A stretch of 64,000 bases of DNA from positions 49,318,750-49,382,749 of the forward strand of contig CM049318.1 in the NCBI GenBank assembly GCA_026874595.1, written 5' to 3'. A program made the translations under genes and the position numbers. The stretch comes from Sipunculus nudus (lineage: Eukaryota > Annelida > Sipuncula > Golfingiida > Sipunculidae). Numbering within the stretch: the first letter of the stretch is position 1; each line of letters begins with the position of its first letter. The notes beneath the pieces are model-generated. The model was not told the DNA's origin. It saw nothing but the letters and a program-made list of their open reading frames with translations, and made no database searches. Positions 11,360 to 21,389 of this stretch are shown in pieces.

Positions 11360-11612
11360 TGTAAACCAGGCCTGCACCTGCGGTCCCTGGGTACGCAAAC
11401 GTCCCAATCCGAAAGACGCACTCGTTTGTGAGTCGAACACGGCCTTTAGGTACGGCCTTTCCATGAATCCTGCAGAGCGCCAACCCTGTGTGGGGACCGA
11501 CCGTGAAAAATCTCCTCGCCTCAGCTGAGATTCGAACTCACGATCTCCTGGCTTTGAGTCGTGTGCTCTACCCCTGAGCCACAGAAGACGGTCTACCCCT
11601 GAGTCATAGAAG
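11360..11612 (-). mobile_element. tRNA-derived SINE, family 1 (copy 1)
   Basis: Read on the minus strand: A box GGCTCAGGGGTAGAGC, B box GAGTTCGAATCTC, then a tRNA-unrelated body (TTTTCACGGTCGG, GGGTTGGCGCTCTGCAGG) shared with the copies at 13.4 and 19.3 kb. The A-box end is partly duplicated (CTACCCCTGAG occurs twice at 11,565-11,605). Pol III-transcribed and mobilised in trans by a LINE, judging from family rules. Confidence 0.8.
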
Positions 11613-12260
11613 TTGGAGACTAAATATTACAACAAACTGTATTTCAACAGGTTTTGGTACTATTTAGCATACTGAATCAGGGGCGAACTTTGTCGTGGCG
11701 TCTCCATCCGGTCTATTAATACACAGACACCTCGATTAAATAAACCTCAGCCACCGTGTTATAGCTACCGTGATGGGAGATTATAGTTCATTCTGTAAAG
11801 TTAAATGGTGGCTCTTCGTCCGTTGTCCACAATTTGCCAACATTAAAACAGCATTTTTTACATGTATTTACAAGATAATGACGTTACCACGATGTTGCCA
11901 TCAAATGGAAGCATAGTGCAATGACGTCATCGTTATTGCTGGTCAATCAAAAAAGATTGGATCCAGAAAGAAAGCTGCAATGGAGGAATGAGGCTTAGGC
12001 CTAATTAACTAGAATGAAACCAAAACCATACCTTGTATAATATCTTGGTAATTTATTTAACATAATATACGAGAAACAGTCTAGTTTACAACATCTCAAC
12101 GAAACTGATGAAGGCCCTGGCCACTGTTCCAATGCTCAAAAAACATATTTTAAATCCTTGGTTGTTAAGTGTCATAAATATTCTGAAAATTAGTTGTCGA
12201 AATGCGGCTGCTAACCCATGACAGAGGTCAAAAGATTTAAAAAATTAGAAGGTTGCAAAA
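11613..12260. other. No gene seen
   Basis: Non-coding sequence between the SINE and solo LTR B. No motif or repeat was recognised. Confidence 0.45.
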
Positions 12261-12263
12261 TAT

Positions 12264-13074
12264 TGTTACAGGTGCCCCTTTTATTGTGTGCAGCGATCTT
12301 ACAGACGGATGTTCCATGTGTTGTTGGCGTTTGGTTCGTGTAGCACGCGTGGCTCGTTGCCGTGGCAGGGTCGCCTGGCCGGGCCGGGTTGGCCCACGTC
12401 TGAACCCTGACACGGCGTTCTCTGTTCTGGTATGTTCTTGAGCGTGTTTATTATGCTAGGTTCTTTAGATTGTTCGAGAAATGGAAAATTCTCGGCTTGA
12501 GGTGAAAAGTTATATAAAGAGGCTGTGTTTTTTAGAGCCGAGAGAGAGGTGAGAGAATATTCCAGCGGACACAGAAGCGTGTATGTCAGTTTGTAGGACC
12601 TATTCCGATAAGTGCGGCAATTATAGATTTTCTTCAGATTTTCTTCTGGATTTGTGACGTATCTTATTTGGTCTTCAGTTTACTTTCGGGATTGTTACAA
12701 GAGCTCTACATTGGACTGTTATTCTCCGAGAGAATTTGTGTGAACTGTTCATCCGGCCTTTTAAAGGACTTATCGCTGTGACAGTGGTAGTATCCAGGTA
12801 CTGTGCACTTTGTTTATTTTACTGTGTGATTGTATTGATTTGTTGTTATACTGCTGTTATACTGTGTAATTGTATTGATTTGGTGTATTGTAATGTTAGG
12901 GTTGTTTTAAGAATAAATTATAGTTATTTGTTAACAAAAAACCACTGACTTCTTTATTCATTCCCCTAGACATTTTACGCTGCCTAGTGTTACAGAATCT
13001 GATTTTTTTTATATCCTTGACAAAATTTATGTTCATCACGCATACGTGATCTGTTGATATTAGGTTCCGTATTA
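12264..13074 (+). mobile_element. Solo LTR copy B, 815-bp LTR family
   Basis: Starts TGTTACAGGTG and ends CCGTATTA (diverged from CCGTAACA). Contains a TATA box (TTATATAAAGAGGC, near 12,512), the leader GCGGCAATTATAG, an AGAATAAATTATAG polyadenylation region near 12,910, and the CATCACGCATACGTGATC inverted repeat near the 3' end. ATAT flanks both sides (12,260-12,263 and 13,075-13,078), a 4-bp target duplication. No internal retroelement genes adjoin it, so it is a recombination-derived solo LTR. Confidence 0.85.
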
Positions 13075-13444
13075 ATATAAATGTTGGATTTGTTGTGTAG
13101 TTTTACATCTCATATAAGGTTTTGCTCCATTATAAGCTTTAGATTAACATTGTATGATAATATTTAAGTTTAAGAGAATTACCGTCAAATTTCAATGGCA
13201 ACTAGTGTTGGAATAGACTTAAGTTGACTATGTTACCTAATAAAAAAATATAAGATTTAGGGGGTGCCACCTGTATTGACCTACTTTCGCCGAAGAGCAA
13301 TCGCTAATCGAATCGTTAAGCCAGCATCGATCTGTACATGTTATACCAATACATTGCGCTTGATATCATGCCTTTACCCGATGTGTAAGTTAACGAATTT
13401 ACCATATCATCATACGTTGATTATTCAACTCTCAAACTATTGCT

Positions 13445-13735
13445 TGAAAACCGGCTTCTGTGACTCAGGGGAAGTGAATAGGACTCAAAGCCGGAAGATG
13501 GTGAGTTCGAATCTCAGCCGAGGCGGTGAATTTTTCATGGTCGATCCCAACCCAGGGTGAGCACTCTGTAGGCATAATGTGTAAGCTGTGCCAAGCGGTC
13601 GTGTTTCAATCACAAACTGGTGCGCCTTTTGGAGGTTCCTCGGTGGTATGACCCAGCAGTGGAGAAGATTACGCACCCAGGGCCCGCAAGTGCAGTAGAC
13701 ACCCAGCCTGGTTGAAAACAGAATCAGTCAGGCTC
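13445..13735 (+). mobile_element. tRNA-derived SINE, family 1 (copy 2)
   Basis: Same family as the copies at 11.4 and 19.3 kb. The B box GAGTTCGAATCTC is intact, the A-box region is diverged, and the body (CCCAGGGTGAGCACTCTG, GGTTCCTCGG, CCTGGTTGA) continues to about 13,735. Confidence 0.8.
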
Positions 13736-13829
13736 AAACAGCAAATATAGCCGTGATCAGCATGATAGTGATGATGATTTGTTTGTTACAGATTCTGTTC
13801 ATAGCAAAGATGCCCAACTAAGGATTGTA

Positions 13830-15675
13830 CCTGTACAGATATATAAACGTTTCAATAGTAAGAATAAAACTTAACACAGGTAGTGATTTTAACATTCTGA
13901 GTGCCAAAGATTTTGACCAATTAAAACAGAAAGTGAAATCCATTATTGTAAAATTCAAATTACTGCATATGATGGGGATGATGTCCCAGTAAAGGATAAA
14001 GCATTGCGGAGTGTCAGAGTAAATGAACGGAACTAACGTACCGAGTTTGTCATATGTAAAGATAATAACTTTGGTCTCATTAAGAGAGTATATACTGTAA
14101 CAGAAACTCCTGAGGAATACAAACAATACAATTAAAGACTACTTTGTAAAGTCTTGTTACGAAGACAATTTGTTAAGATGAAAATTCTGGGCCGATCCGG
14201 GATTCGAATCCATCAACGGTGGCGCACAAGTCCGGCGTACCAACCCCTTCGCCAGCAAAGCAAGCTTCACTAGCGAGACAGTTCGGTCCGCTTTTATGTC
14301 ACCCCACAACACACCCCCTCTTAAGAGTGTTCTGCTATCAGAACAAGACTAATTATCCCAGGAGTCACACTTTGGTGAGCTTATTCCCTGGGCCATAAAG
14401 TTTACGGTCATGTTGGACAAGCCCCCATTTTTGTTACGAAGGCAAATTGTTAAGGGGAAAACATGCTGGTGGCGCACAAGTCCGGCGTACAAACCGCTTC
14501 GCTAGCAAAGCAAGCTTCACTAGCGAGGCAGTTTGGTCCGCTTTATTGTCACCCCGCAAGTGTGCTGATGTTTTAAAAGGGCTTACCTGGAGAGATTTCC
14601 ATTGAGTTGAATTTCAGCGCTTCAAGAGCATTGATAGAAAGCGAAAGAAGATATGCACAAATTGAAAAAAAAGAGGCTTTCGGTATCATGAAAAGGTCTT
14701 CTGTTTGTATTTGACAAGGAAGACTAACTGATCACAGTAGGTGTATGTGTTACCAGAAGCTGTGAGAATTTCAGGACAGACTAATAAAGCTCTCATTGTA
14801 CATTTTTAGTCATTGGACTAAAATATGTTTTAGCATAACGGTATGCCCAGCCAGGTGTTTTCGGATTATGGTCCATGCATGCTACAACTCTGATGAATTT
14901 GCTAATTTCCCTAAAGACTTTGGCTTCAGTCATCAAACTTGAAGTCCATTCTATCCACAAGCTAATGGAAAAATTAAAAATTCGGTACAGATTGTGAAAA
15001 ACATCCTGAAAAAAAAATCAGCTCACAGCGCGAAGATCCCTTTCTAGGAATTCTAGCATACAGGACAACTCCAGTTCTGGGAGAATTGTCTCCAGCTGAA
15101 TTATTAATGGGCAGAAAGTTGAAATCTGATGTACACATTACTGACCAGACGACTAAACGCAAAATTATGATGAAGTTTGAAAAAACAAAGGAAGCTAACA
15201 AGAAGCAGCAGAAATACTATTTTGACAAGGGTGCTAACCAGTTACTACCACTTCAGAAGGGAGATATTGTGAGAGTTCGGAAAAGATTGGTCCATCAAAG
15301 CTACTGTCTCAGGTAAAGTTGCTCCAAGATCATATTTATGTGAACAGAAACTGGTGCTGTGTGCAGGAGGAATTATGTTGATTGAATGGCAACAGGACGG
15401 AAAATCATTCCACATCAACAGGAGGAAATAGTGCCAGTAATATTAAAAACAACAGTTACAAATGTATCTGTGCCGACTCCTGTGATTGCGGATCAGACAA
15501 ATAAGTTGTCAACAGCAAACAGCAAGTGTGATTTAAATGCCATTTTTAATGTGCAGAAACCGCAAGATAACAATATTGTGTTACCTGGTAATATCGCAGA
15601 AACGTATTTAACAAATGTGAGAAAATCCAGCAGAGTGTCAAAACTTCCACGGAGACTTAATGAAAAGTGCTAATA
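13830..15675 (+). pseudogene. Gypsy-like LTR retrotransposon pol relic
   Basis: Decayed pol pieces in the expected order. Protease remnant at about 13,855-14,125 (KLNTGSDFNIL, the catalytic DTG changed to NTG, then AYDGDDVPVKDKAL after a frameshift). RNase H edge at 14,622-14,690 (SRALIESERRYAQIEKKEAF). Integrase at about 14,835-15,110 (FSDYGP, FYPQANGKIK, AYRTTPV, SPAELLMGRKLKSDV). Integrase C-terminus at 15,111-15,320 (FDKGANQLLPLQKGDIVRVR) and a basic tail to 15,673. The polymerase core is missing, and the TRIM-like element at 14,155-14,561 sits in the gap. Multiple stops and shifts; not functional. Confidence 0.85.
14155..14561 (-). mobile_element. TRIM-like mini-LTR element with a tRNA-like Pol III promoter in its LTRs
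   Basis: Two direct repeats, 14,155-14,311 (157 bp) and 14,432-14,561 (130 bp, lacking the B-box part), flank a 120-bp non-coding interior. On the minus strand the 5' LTR ends CGTAACA and 4 nt later comes TGGGGGCTTGTCC (14,415-14,427), close to a tRNA-Pro-type primer binding site. AAGAGGGGGTG (14,312-14,322), a polypurine tract, directly precedes the 3' LTR. The 3' LTR holds an A-box-like GGCGAAGGGG and a B box GGATTCGAATCC. No target duplication is evident, and the element sits inside the Gypsy relic. SINE dimerisation is the alternative, but PBS and PPT placement favours a TRIM. Confidence 0.65.
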
Positions 15676-16214
15676 ATCATTAGTGTTAAGCAGGACCAGA
15701 TCTATATATAGGTTAATCAGATTAAGAGACTTTAAACAAAAACTTTTGATCTATAATTGGTTTATTTATGCATATCATAAGCATAACTATATGAGTAATG
15801 TTTATTTTCAAGTTAATTATTACTTTGATTTCAGTACGGTACACACATTCACATAACTGTTATTATCTATAAAACGGGAGGTGTATTGGTCTGCACTCCA
15901 TTAAGTACTGCCCTCTACAGAACATTAACATAACTATATATTTTAAGGTGTCTTCACGGTAATAAGTTTCCAGAACATTATGGCCGTCTGGAGTTGAATA
16001 AACACGTTCATCTCCACACTCCAAAATCTCCGACTCTTGTATCATTTAAAATTATTTGAAGTGTTTTGTAATTAATATGCATAATTTATTTTTCTTGGGT
16101 CAAGCACAGGGAGTAGATTTCCATGAAATTGTATGTGGGTATGTCTGTTTTTGAATTGCGCTGCAAATCCGAACATCAGAGAATTCGCGCCATATAAATA
16201 CTATATATTATTAT

Positions 16215-16380
16215 TGTTACAATTGGCGACGCTGGGTACGCATGTAGACCAAATATCCAATAAAGCAGCTCGTAAACTCGGTTACATCAGACGGAACCTA
16301 AGAAGGGCAATCAGAGAATATAAAAAACTGGCGTATATTTCTCTTGTCCGTTCCGGTATGAGTTTTGATGTTCAAACCCA
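16215..16380 (+). pseudogene. LINE reverse-transcriptase C-terminal fragment
   Basis: The frame reads LGTHVDQISNKAARKLGYIR followed by RNL, then YKKLAYISLVRSGM. This matches the common post-RT block of Jockey/CR1-like LINEs (KANRTLGFLRRNL ... AYKTLVRP). Only this block is present. Confidence 0.6.
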
Positions 16381-16399
16381 CATACACTGATCACACAAT

Positions 16400-16705
16400 C
16401 CCAGCCTCCCAGGCGAAGACTACATAATTAGTAACACTCCTATGAGCCCAGTCTGTGACACAATACGCTTCAAGTATGTCAACGAGCAGAAAAGTCTTTT
16501 TGTGTCGTGACAGAAAGAACATAACAGTAACACAATACGCTTCAAGTATGTCAACGAACAATAGAGTGTTGTTTGGCGTGACAGAAAAAAAAGCATAACA
16601 TACAGCATACTAACATTACTTAGAACGTTCAGAGAGCATATTTCTACTACGAGACCCTGATTTATACAGAGACTTGATGTGCTAATAACCACGTTATTTA
16701 CGTTT
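16400..16705 (+). repeat. Dispersed repeat, copy 1, with a 72-bp internal duplication
   Basis: Resembles 26,245-26,505 in inverse orientation (shared blocks ACATAATTAGTAACACTC, CGCTTCAAGTATGTCAA, GAACGTTCAGAGAG). The block ACACAATACGCTTCAAGTAT occurs at 16,458 and again at 16,530, so this copy has a 72-bp tandem duplication. Confidence 0.65.
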
Positions 16706-16730
16706 CATCAATATCCATCCTACCTGCGAT

Positions 16731-16748
16731 TGTGTGTGTGTGTGTGTA
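16731..16748 (+). repeat. (TG)n microsatellite
   Basis: About nine TG units. Confidence 0.9.
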
Positions 16749-17545
16749 AGTAGGTGAAGTGTGTACCCGTTTTTATTCAGTAATGTAGATTAGGTCCTAA
16801 GCATTCACATACCCTCACTGCCGTGATTAATTACCATTTCTCTCTAGACTCGCTAGACTCGGACAAAAAGAGGAAAGCAGTAGACAAACACCAGCTAAAA
16901 CACAGAAATGTCAAACTAAAAACGACAATCGCTGTGCCGTATCTGGGAGGAATTATACGCCAAGGTCTTGAAATGTTTTTAGTAGTCTACATAATCCTAC
17001 ATAATGGTAGGAAGTCGGGTCGTTACTGTATAGTGATACCCTAAGCTTGTTTATAAGTCGCATACAGTCAAAACACACAAGCTCGCGTTTTGGCTGGCTA
17101 TATCTGTACAAGAGACGAATATCGTGAACTCTTATCTATATTCATTTACTGGAGCCTTTTGTGATTGTCCCGCAAAGTGAGTTTCCATTCGATCAGAGTT
17201 TATTTAAGGTCGCCATGGTAAATTCATGAAGGAATTCGTTTTTTTTGCAACAGTTATTTCATTTATTATTAACAGGTAACTAAGATTTCTTTTAACTCCA
17301 TAATATCCGTAAATCGTTGTATGGTGAACTCAACCCTCACTCCTTCGAGCTAATATTTTTTACTTCTGAGAGAGGCCCCATGAGCATTTAGGACTAAAAA
17401 AGATCGTAATGACGTCTAGCAATATATATATATATATGGCCTTCCAACATGTATGCTTTTGATGTATCCTAAAAGGTGTACGTTACATAATTAACGCTAT
17501 AGTTGGTATACTTTGTACTCCTGTCAGATGTACCAGCATTCATGT

Positions 17546-17670
17546 GAGATATCACATGAGTTGTTCGATGTACACTTTGCTGAGCTGGTCTTTGGGTAAT
17601 GGGGAGGTCAAGGTCTTCACACTGTCCAAATTTACAGCCAAAACTCTATATCAACTCTCTTATGGACAAT
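17546..17670 (+). repeat. Inverted repeat arm, partner at 20,205-20,314
   Basis: Shares GCTGAGCTGGTCTTTGGGTA and GGTCAAGGTCTTCACACTGT with the reverse complement of 20,205-20,314. The two arms enclose 2.5 kb holding solo LTR C and a SINE. Confidence 0.7.
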
Positions 17671-17763
17671 TATTCTGCTAAATAGCTGTATCTGTACAAG
17701 GAAGCAAGAACAAAATGGGAAGATGCATAATGGCTAGAACCAACTAGATTTACCATTTATAAT

Positions 17764-18578
17764 TGTTACAGGTGCTCTTTTTATTATGTGACACGGGCGT
17801 AACTCCTGTTGTGGCACTCGTGTCTGGCCGCGTATTACATTCTATGTTACTGGTTGAACTCTCGTTGTCATGTAAGCCTTTGGTTTTCACGCCTGGTCGT
17901 AGGTTACGTGATGAGCCTGGTATGTGGAGATACACACAGCGCTGTTTTTCTAGAGAATTCCTGAAACGCGTGATTACTGTGATTGTGCAAGATCTTATAG
18001 ACTGTTCGGGAAGTGGAAAATTCTCGGCTTGGGATGTGAAGGTATATAAAGGGACTGTGTTTTAGAACGGGAGGGCAGAGAGAGAACAGCAGAGAAATCT
18101 CCAGCGGACGCAGAAGCGTGTGTCAGATTCTAGGACCTTATCCGACGAATGCGGCAATTATAGATTTTCAAAGACTTTCTCGTGGATTTTATGCATTTGG
18201 GCTTCAGTTTACTTTCTGGGTTGTTGCAAGAACCTTTCACTGGACTGTCATTCTCCGAGAGTTTACATTTAAAGGAATTGTCGTTGTAATGGTGTTGGTA
18301 TCCAGGTACTGTGAACATTATTTTCCATGTGATTGTATTGACTTGTTGCTGTACCGCTGTTTTACTGTATAATTGTATTGATTTAGTGTATTGTATTGTT
18401 AGGGTTGTTTTAAGAATAAATGATGGTTACTTGTTGACAAAAAAACACTGACTTCTTTGTTTATTCCCCTAGACATTTCACGCTGCCTAGTGTTGCAGAA
18501 TCTGATTTTTTTTTATCTCCGTTACAGAATTTGTGTTCATCACGCATACGTGATCTGTTTGTATTAGGTTCCGTAACA
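17764..18578 (+). mobile_element. Solo LTR copy C, full length (815 bp)
   Basis: Starts TGTTACAGGTGCTC and ends GGTTCCGTAACA. TATA box GTATATAAAGG near 18,037, polyadenylation region AGAATAAATGATGG near 18,411, and the CATCACGCATACGTGATC block near the end. The flanks (TAAT and CCAT) do not match, so this copy may come from recombination between different elements or have a mutated flank. Confidence 0.85.
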
Positions 18579-18888
18579 CCATAAATGAGAGGTTGTCATC
18601 TAAAACTACAAATTGCTCCTCGTGAGCTTGGTTGGTGCCAAGTTAAGTGTAGGGTTGCTTAAACATCGGTATAAGCTTGAAACTTTAATCGCCCAGCATG
18701 CAAATATTTAACACAGATAGAAAATACGGATCTAATGATGGCAGACATGTTCCTGGGGTGGGTGCGGTTGATTGAGGGGGGGGGGCAAGATCTTTTTAAA
18801 TAAAAACTTAGAAAGATAAATTTAAAAGAAGAGAGAAAAGTATATGTCAAAGTTACAGGAAATATACTCTACTTTATATTAGCCAGCA

Positions 18889-18984
18889 ATTTTGCAAGTT
18901 GTTACTCTCCCTCTTTCTCATTATCTTGGGCACTAATTTTGCAAGTTGTTACTCTCCCTCTTTCTCATTATCTTGGGCACTAAT
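18889..18984 (+). repeat. 46-bp tandem duplication
   Basis: AATTTTGCAAGTTGTTACTC through TTGGGCACT is repeated twice exactly with a 46-bp period, so the duplication is recent. Confidence 0.9.
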
Positions 18985-19261
18985 TTGATCAACACAAAAT
19001 CATAGAGCGTAATTTACATCCATCCCAGTATCTGTGGAGCGATGTTTGTGTAATTGGTGCTTGTGCTCAGGTTTAAAAGTTTTAGTACATGTCGGACAAG
19101 TGCTTATCAAATAATGTTAAGTATATTATATATTATCAGGGAAGAGTTATGCTTATAATAATCTGATATATCCCATGGCACTGGATCGTGTTAGGCCTGT
19201 TGGCCTTGTTTTACATGAGCATCATGGTAAAGTATTAGTAGCAGTGGTTGTTAGATGCTAA

Positions 19262-19555
19262 GCGGCTTCTGTCGCTCAGGGGTAGAGCACAGTGCTCAGA
19301 GCTGGGAGATAGTGAGTTCGAATCTCAGTAGAGGCGAGGAGAATTTTCACGGTCGGCCCCCACCCAGGGTGAGCGCTCTGCAGGCTAAATGGTGAGACCG
19401 TGCCCAAGAGTCGTGTTTCATTTCCAAAGAGTGCGCCTTTTTGGGGTTCCTCGGTGTTTCGTCCCAGCAATGGGGATGACACACACCACGGACCCGTAGG
19501 AGTGATACCCTAAACCTGGTTGATACCAGAATTATCGCGTGTAAGCTCCTCGTCT
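19262..19555 (+). mobile_element. tRNA-derived SINE, family 1 (copy 3, best preserved)
   Basis: A box CGCTCAGGGGTAGAGC, B box GAGTTCGAATCTC, followed by the family body (CCCAGGGTGAGCGCTCTGCA, GGGGTTCCTCGG, CCTGGTTGATACCAG). About 290 bp. This copy best defines the family. Confidence 0.85.
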
Positions 19556-20204
19556 GAACCCGGAATGAAATTCTGCAGATGTGCATAACACTTAGTTAAG
19601 CAGCATAAAGAATATGGAGGCGGTTACCTACATCAAAAAAGATCTTTATAAAAAAAGATGCAATGAGGTTCGACCAATTTCATGGTTCAGGTTAATTCTA
19701 GGTCAAACCTTTCCTTTGGTTTATAAAGGTGGCTCTTTTTTTCGAAGAAAGGTGAGCGCAGGTCACGTGCTCTTTCCTACGATTAACTAAAAAGTTCCTC
19801 AGGGCGCAAAAACATGATACTGTTACCGGGCGTTGTTGTCAGTAAAAACCATGTTGTCTCAAGATTTGCAAAGCAAGGAACCGACAGTTAAGTTTATTGA
19901 ACCAAGACTGCCAAAACTTGCAAACATTGACGCCCAAAACACTAACAGCTAAGTCGTACTCTATTAAGTCCGATTCTGCGCAGTGAGCCGAGGTTTAGGT
20001 CAACATTACTCTAAACGTGGCACCAACCTAGTTGACGAGGACCAGTCTGTGGTTGAAGATTCCATCCATTATGCATCTATTCGTATCCTGCTCTTGCTAC
20101 CTTGTACAAATACAGACTCTGAATGATTGCATTTAAGCAGAGTACTGCTCCAACAGAGGCCACACATTTTTGCATTTTATTTATAATATAAAAAAAAACT
20201 TGAT

Positions 20205-20313
20205 ACAGAGTCTTGGCCTGTAACACTTGACAGTGTGAAGACCTTGACCTGCCCATTACCCGAAGGCCAGCTCAGCAAAATATAATATCGAACAACTGAC
20301 GTAATATCTCACA

Positions 20314-20314
<1 letters not shown>
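20205..20314 (-). repeat. Inverted repeat arm, partner at 17,546-17,670
   Basis: Reverse complement of the 17.5-kb arm (ACAGTGTGAAGACCTTGACC, GGCCAGCTCAGCAAAAT). Followed directly by an (AT)n tract. Confidence 0.7.

Positions 20315-20386
<72 letters not shown>
20315..20386. repeat. (AT)n microsatellite
   Basis: About 36 AT units; the open frame across it is low-complexity and not a gene. Confidence 0.95.
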
Positions 20387-20388
<2 letters not shown>

Positions 20389-20389
20389 C

Positions 20390-21060
20390 TACACCTCGTT
20401 ACGTTCTTTTCATTTCTAATTGCTCATGGGGGCTTCTGTCACCAGAGGACGGTGATTTGATTATGACGGGGTCTTATTACCATGGTAACTACCTTCTGGT
20501 ATGGACATCAGGGCATCAACACGTGTTTAGGATAATTGTCACACAGTTCAACTCTGGGAGGCGTAACATTCGTGTGTATGATGGGCATTAAAGGGGCCCA
20601 ATCACCTATAAAGCATGTTGAGTTAACACGTAAAATAGCTTCTTCCCTTTAAATGAAATCTGTACCTGCCAAAATAATGCCTTGAAACAGTTTGCTTACT
20701 CCTGTAAACGAGTGTTAAAAACAGTGCAGCGGGCGCGATCGCAGGTGTCAACTTAAACACGGTGCGTCGCGTCGTGTGCTGCGCGGAGCCACAACACGTG
20801 CAAATCAGGAGATGCCCTGTCTGACGTGGTGCAAGGACGTAATATAATTATAACACTACCTGTTTTTACCAGCACGCATGGCTATAAAAATGTGTTAAAC
20901 AGTCGTATGCGAGGAAATGAGACTGTGTGCTGGGATGAATTTGCTGGGGAACTTTTGTTCTGAACTGAACTGATAGTGAGAACGAATAGGAATAATATTG
21001 CTCCTGATTCTGTCCCTTTTAAATGTAAGTGGAAGTGATGATTGGACAAAAAGCAAGACA
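20390..21060. other. No gene seen
   Basis: Contains a GC-richer patch with a GCGGGCGCGATCGC word near 20,728 but no supported exon. Confidence 0.45.
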
Positions 21061-21380
21061 AAATTGTGTGACGTCAGCAGTCGCATAAAAGCATTAGTTA
21101 CCAAGAATTCTTTAAAAGGGCCTGAGCAGCGCGCCAGTTTGAGTCTAGTCTAATGATAACTGCAGTCATAAGGCTGGTTCGCTAGAAGTGTTGATAAAAC
21201 TGAGAGATGGCGTCTATCTGTGGTGAAAGGCTGTGTCTTGGGAAGACCGTTTTGTGTTCTCTGCAAAGGACTTCAGAGATAGTATCGGACTATACCCTGT
21301 GTAGTGTTTTAAAGGCCTCGGTGTTTTATTGTGCATTTCTTAAGTGATTGTTGGTGTCATGCCTAAAAGAGATATGTAAG
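21060..21380 (+). promoter_or_regulatory. Possible promoter and first exon (CRE, TATA-like box, small ORF, splice donor)
   Basis: A palindromic CRE TGACGTCA at 21,069-21,076 is followed by a TATA-like GCATAAAAGC at 21,082. Downstream, GAGATGG starts a 46-codon ORF (21,207-21,347; begins MASICGERLCLGKTVLC, cysteine-rich). A second ATG at 21,359 runs six codons into GATATGTAAGTAAC, a good splice-donor match. This is the layout of a transcription start with an upstream ORF, but no downstream exon was found. It may instead be another LTR. Confidence 0.3.
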
Positions 21381-21389
21381 TAACTTGTT

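Noticed and set aside
15386..15673. Independent 95-codon gene
   Set aside because: It follows the integrase C-terminus and ends in a basic SRVSKLPRRL-type tail, as Gypsy pol proteins do.
19262..19340. Functional tRNA gene
   Set aside because: A and B boxes are present but the acceptor stem does not pair and a long shared body follows, so it is a SINE.
18608..20040. Transposon bounded by GGTTGGTGCCA inverted repeats
   Set aside because: Only about 55 bp at each end match loosely, and the interior is a mix of other elements; too weak to call.
20313..20591. 92-codon frame starting MNIYIYIYIY
   Set aside because: Its first third is an (AT)n microsatellite and the rest shows no domain.
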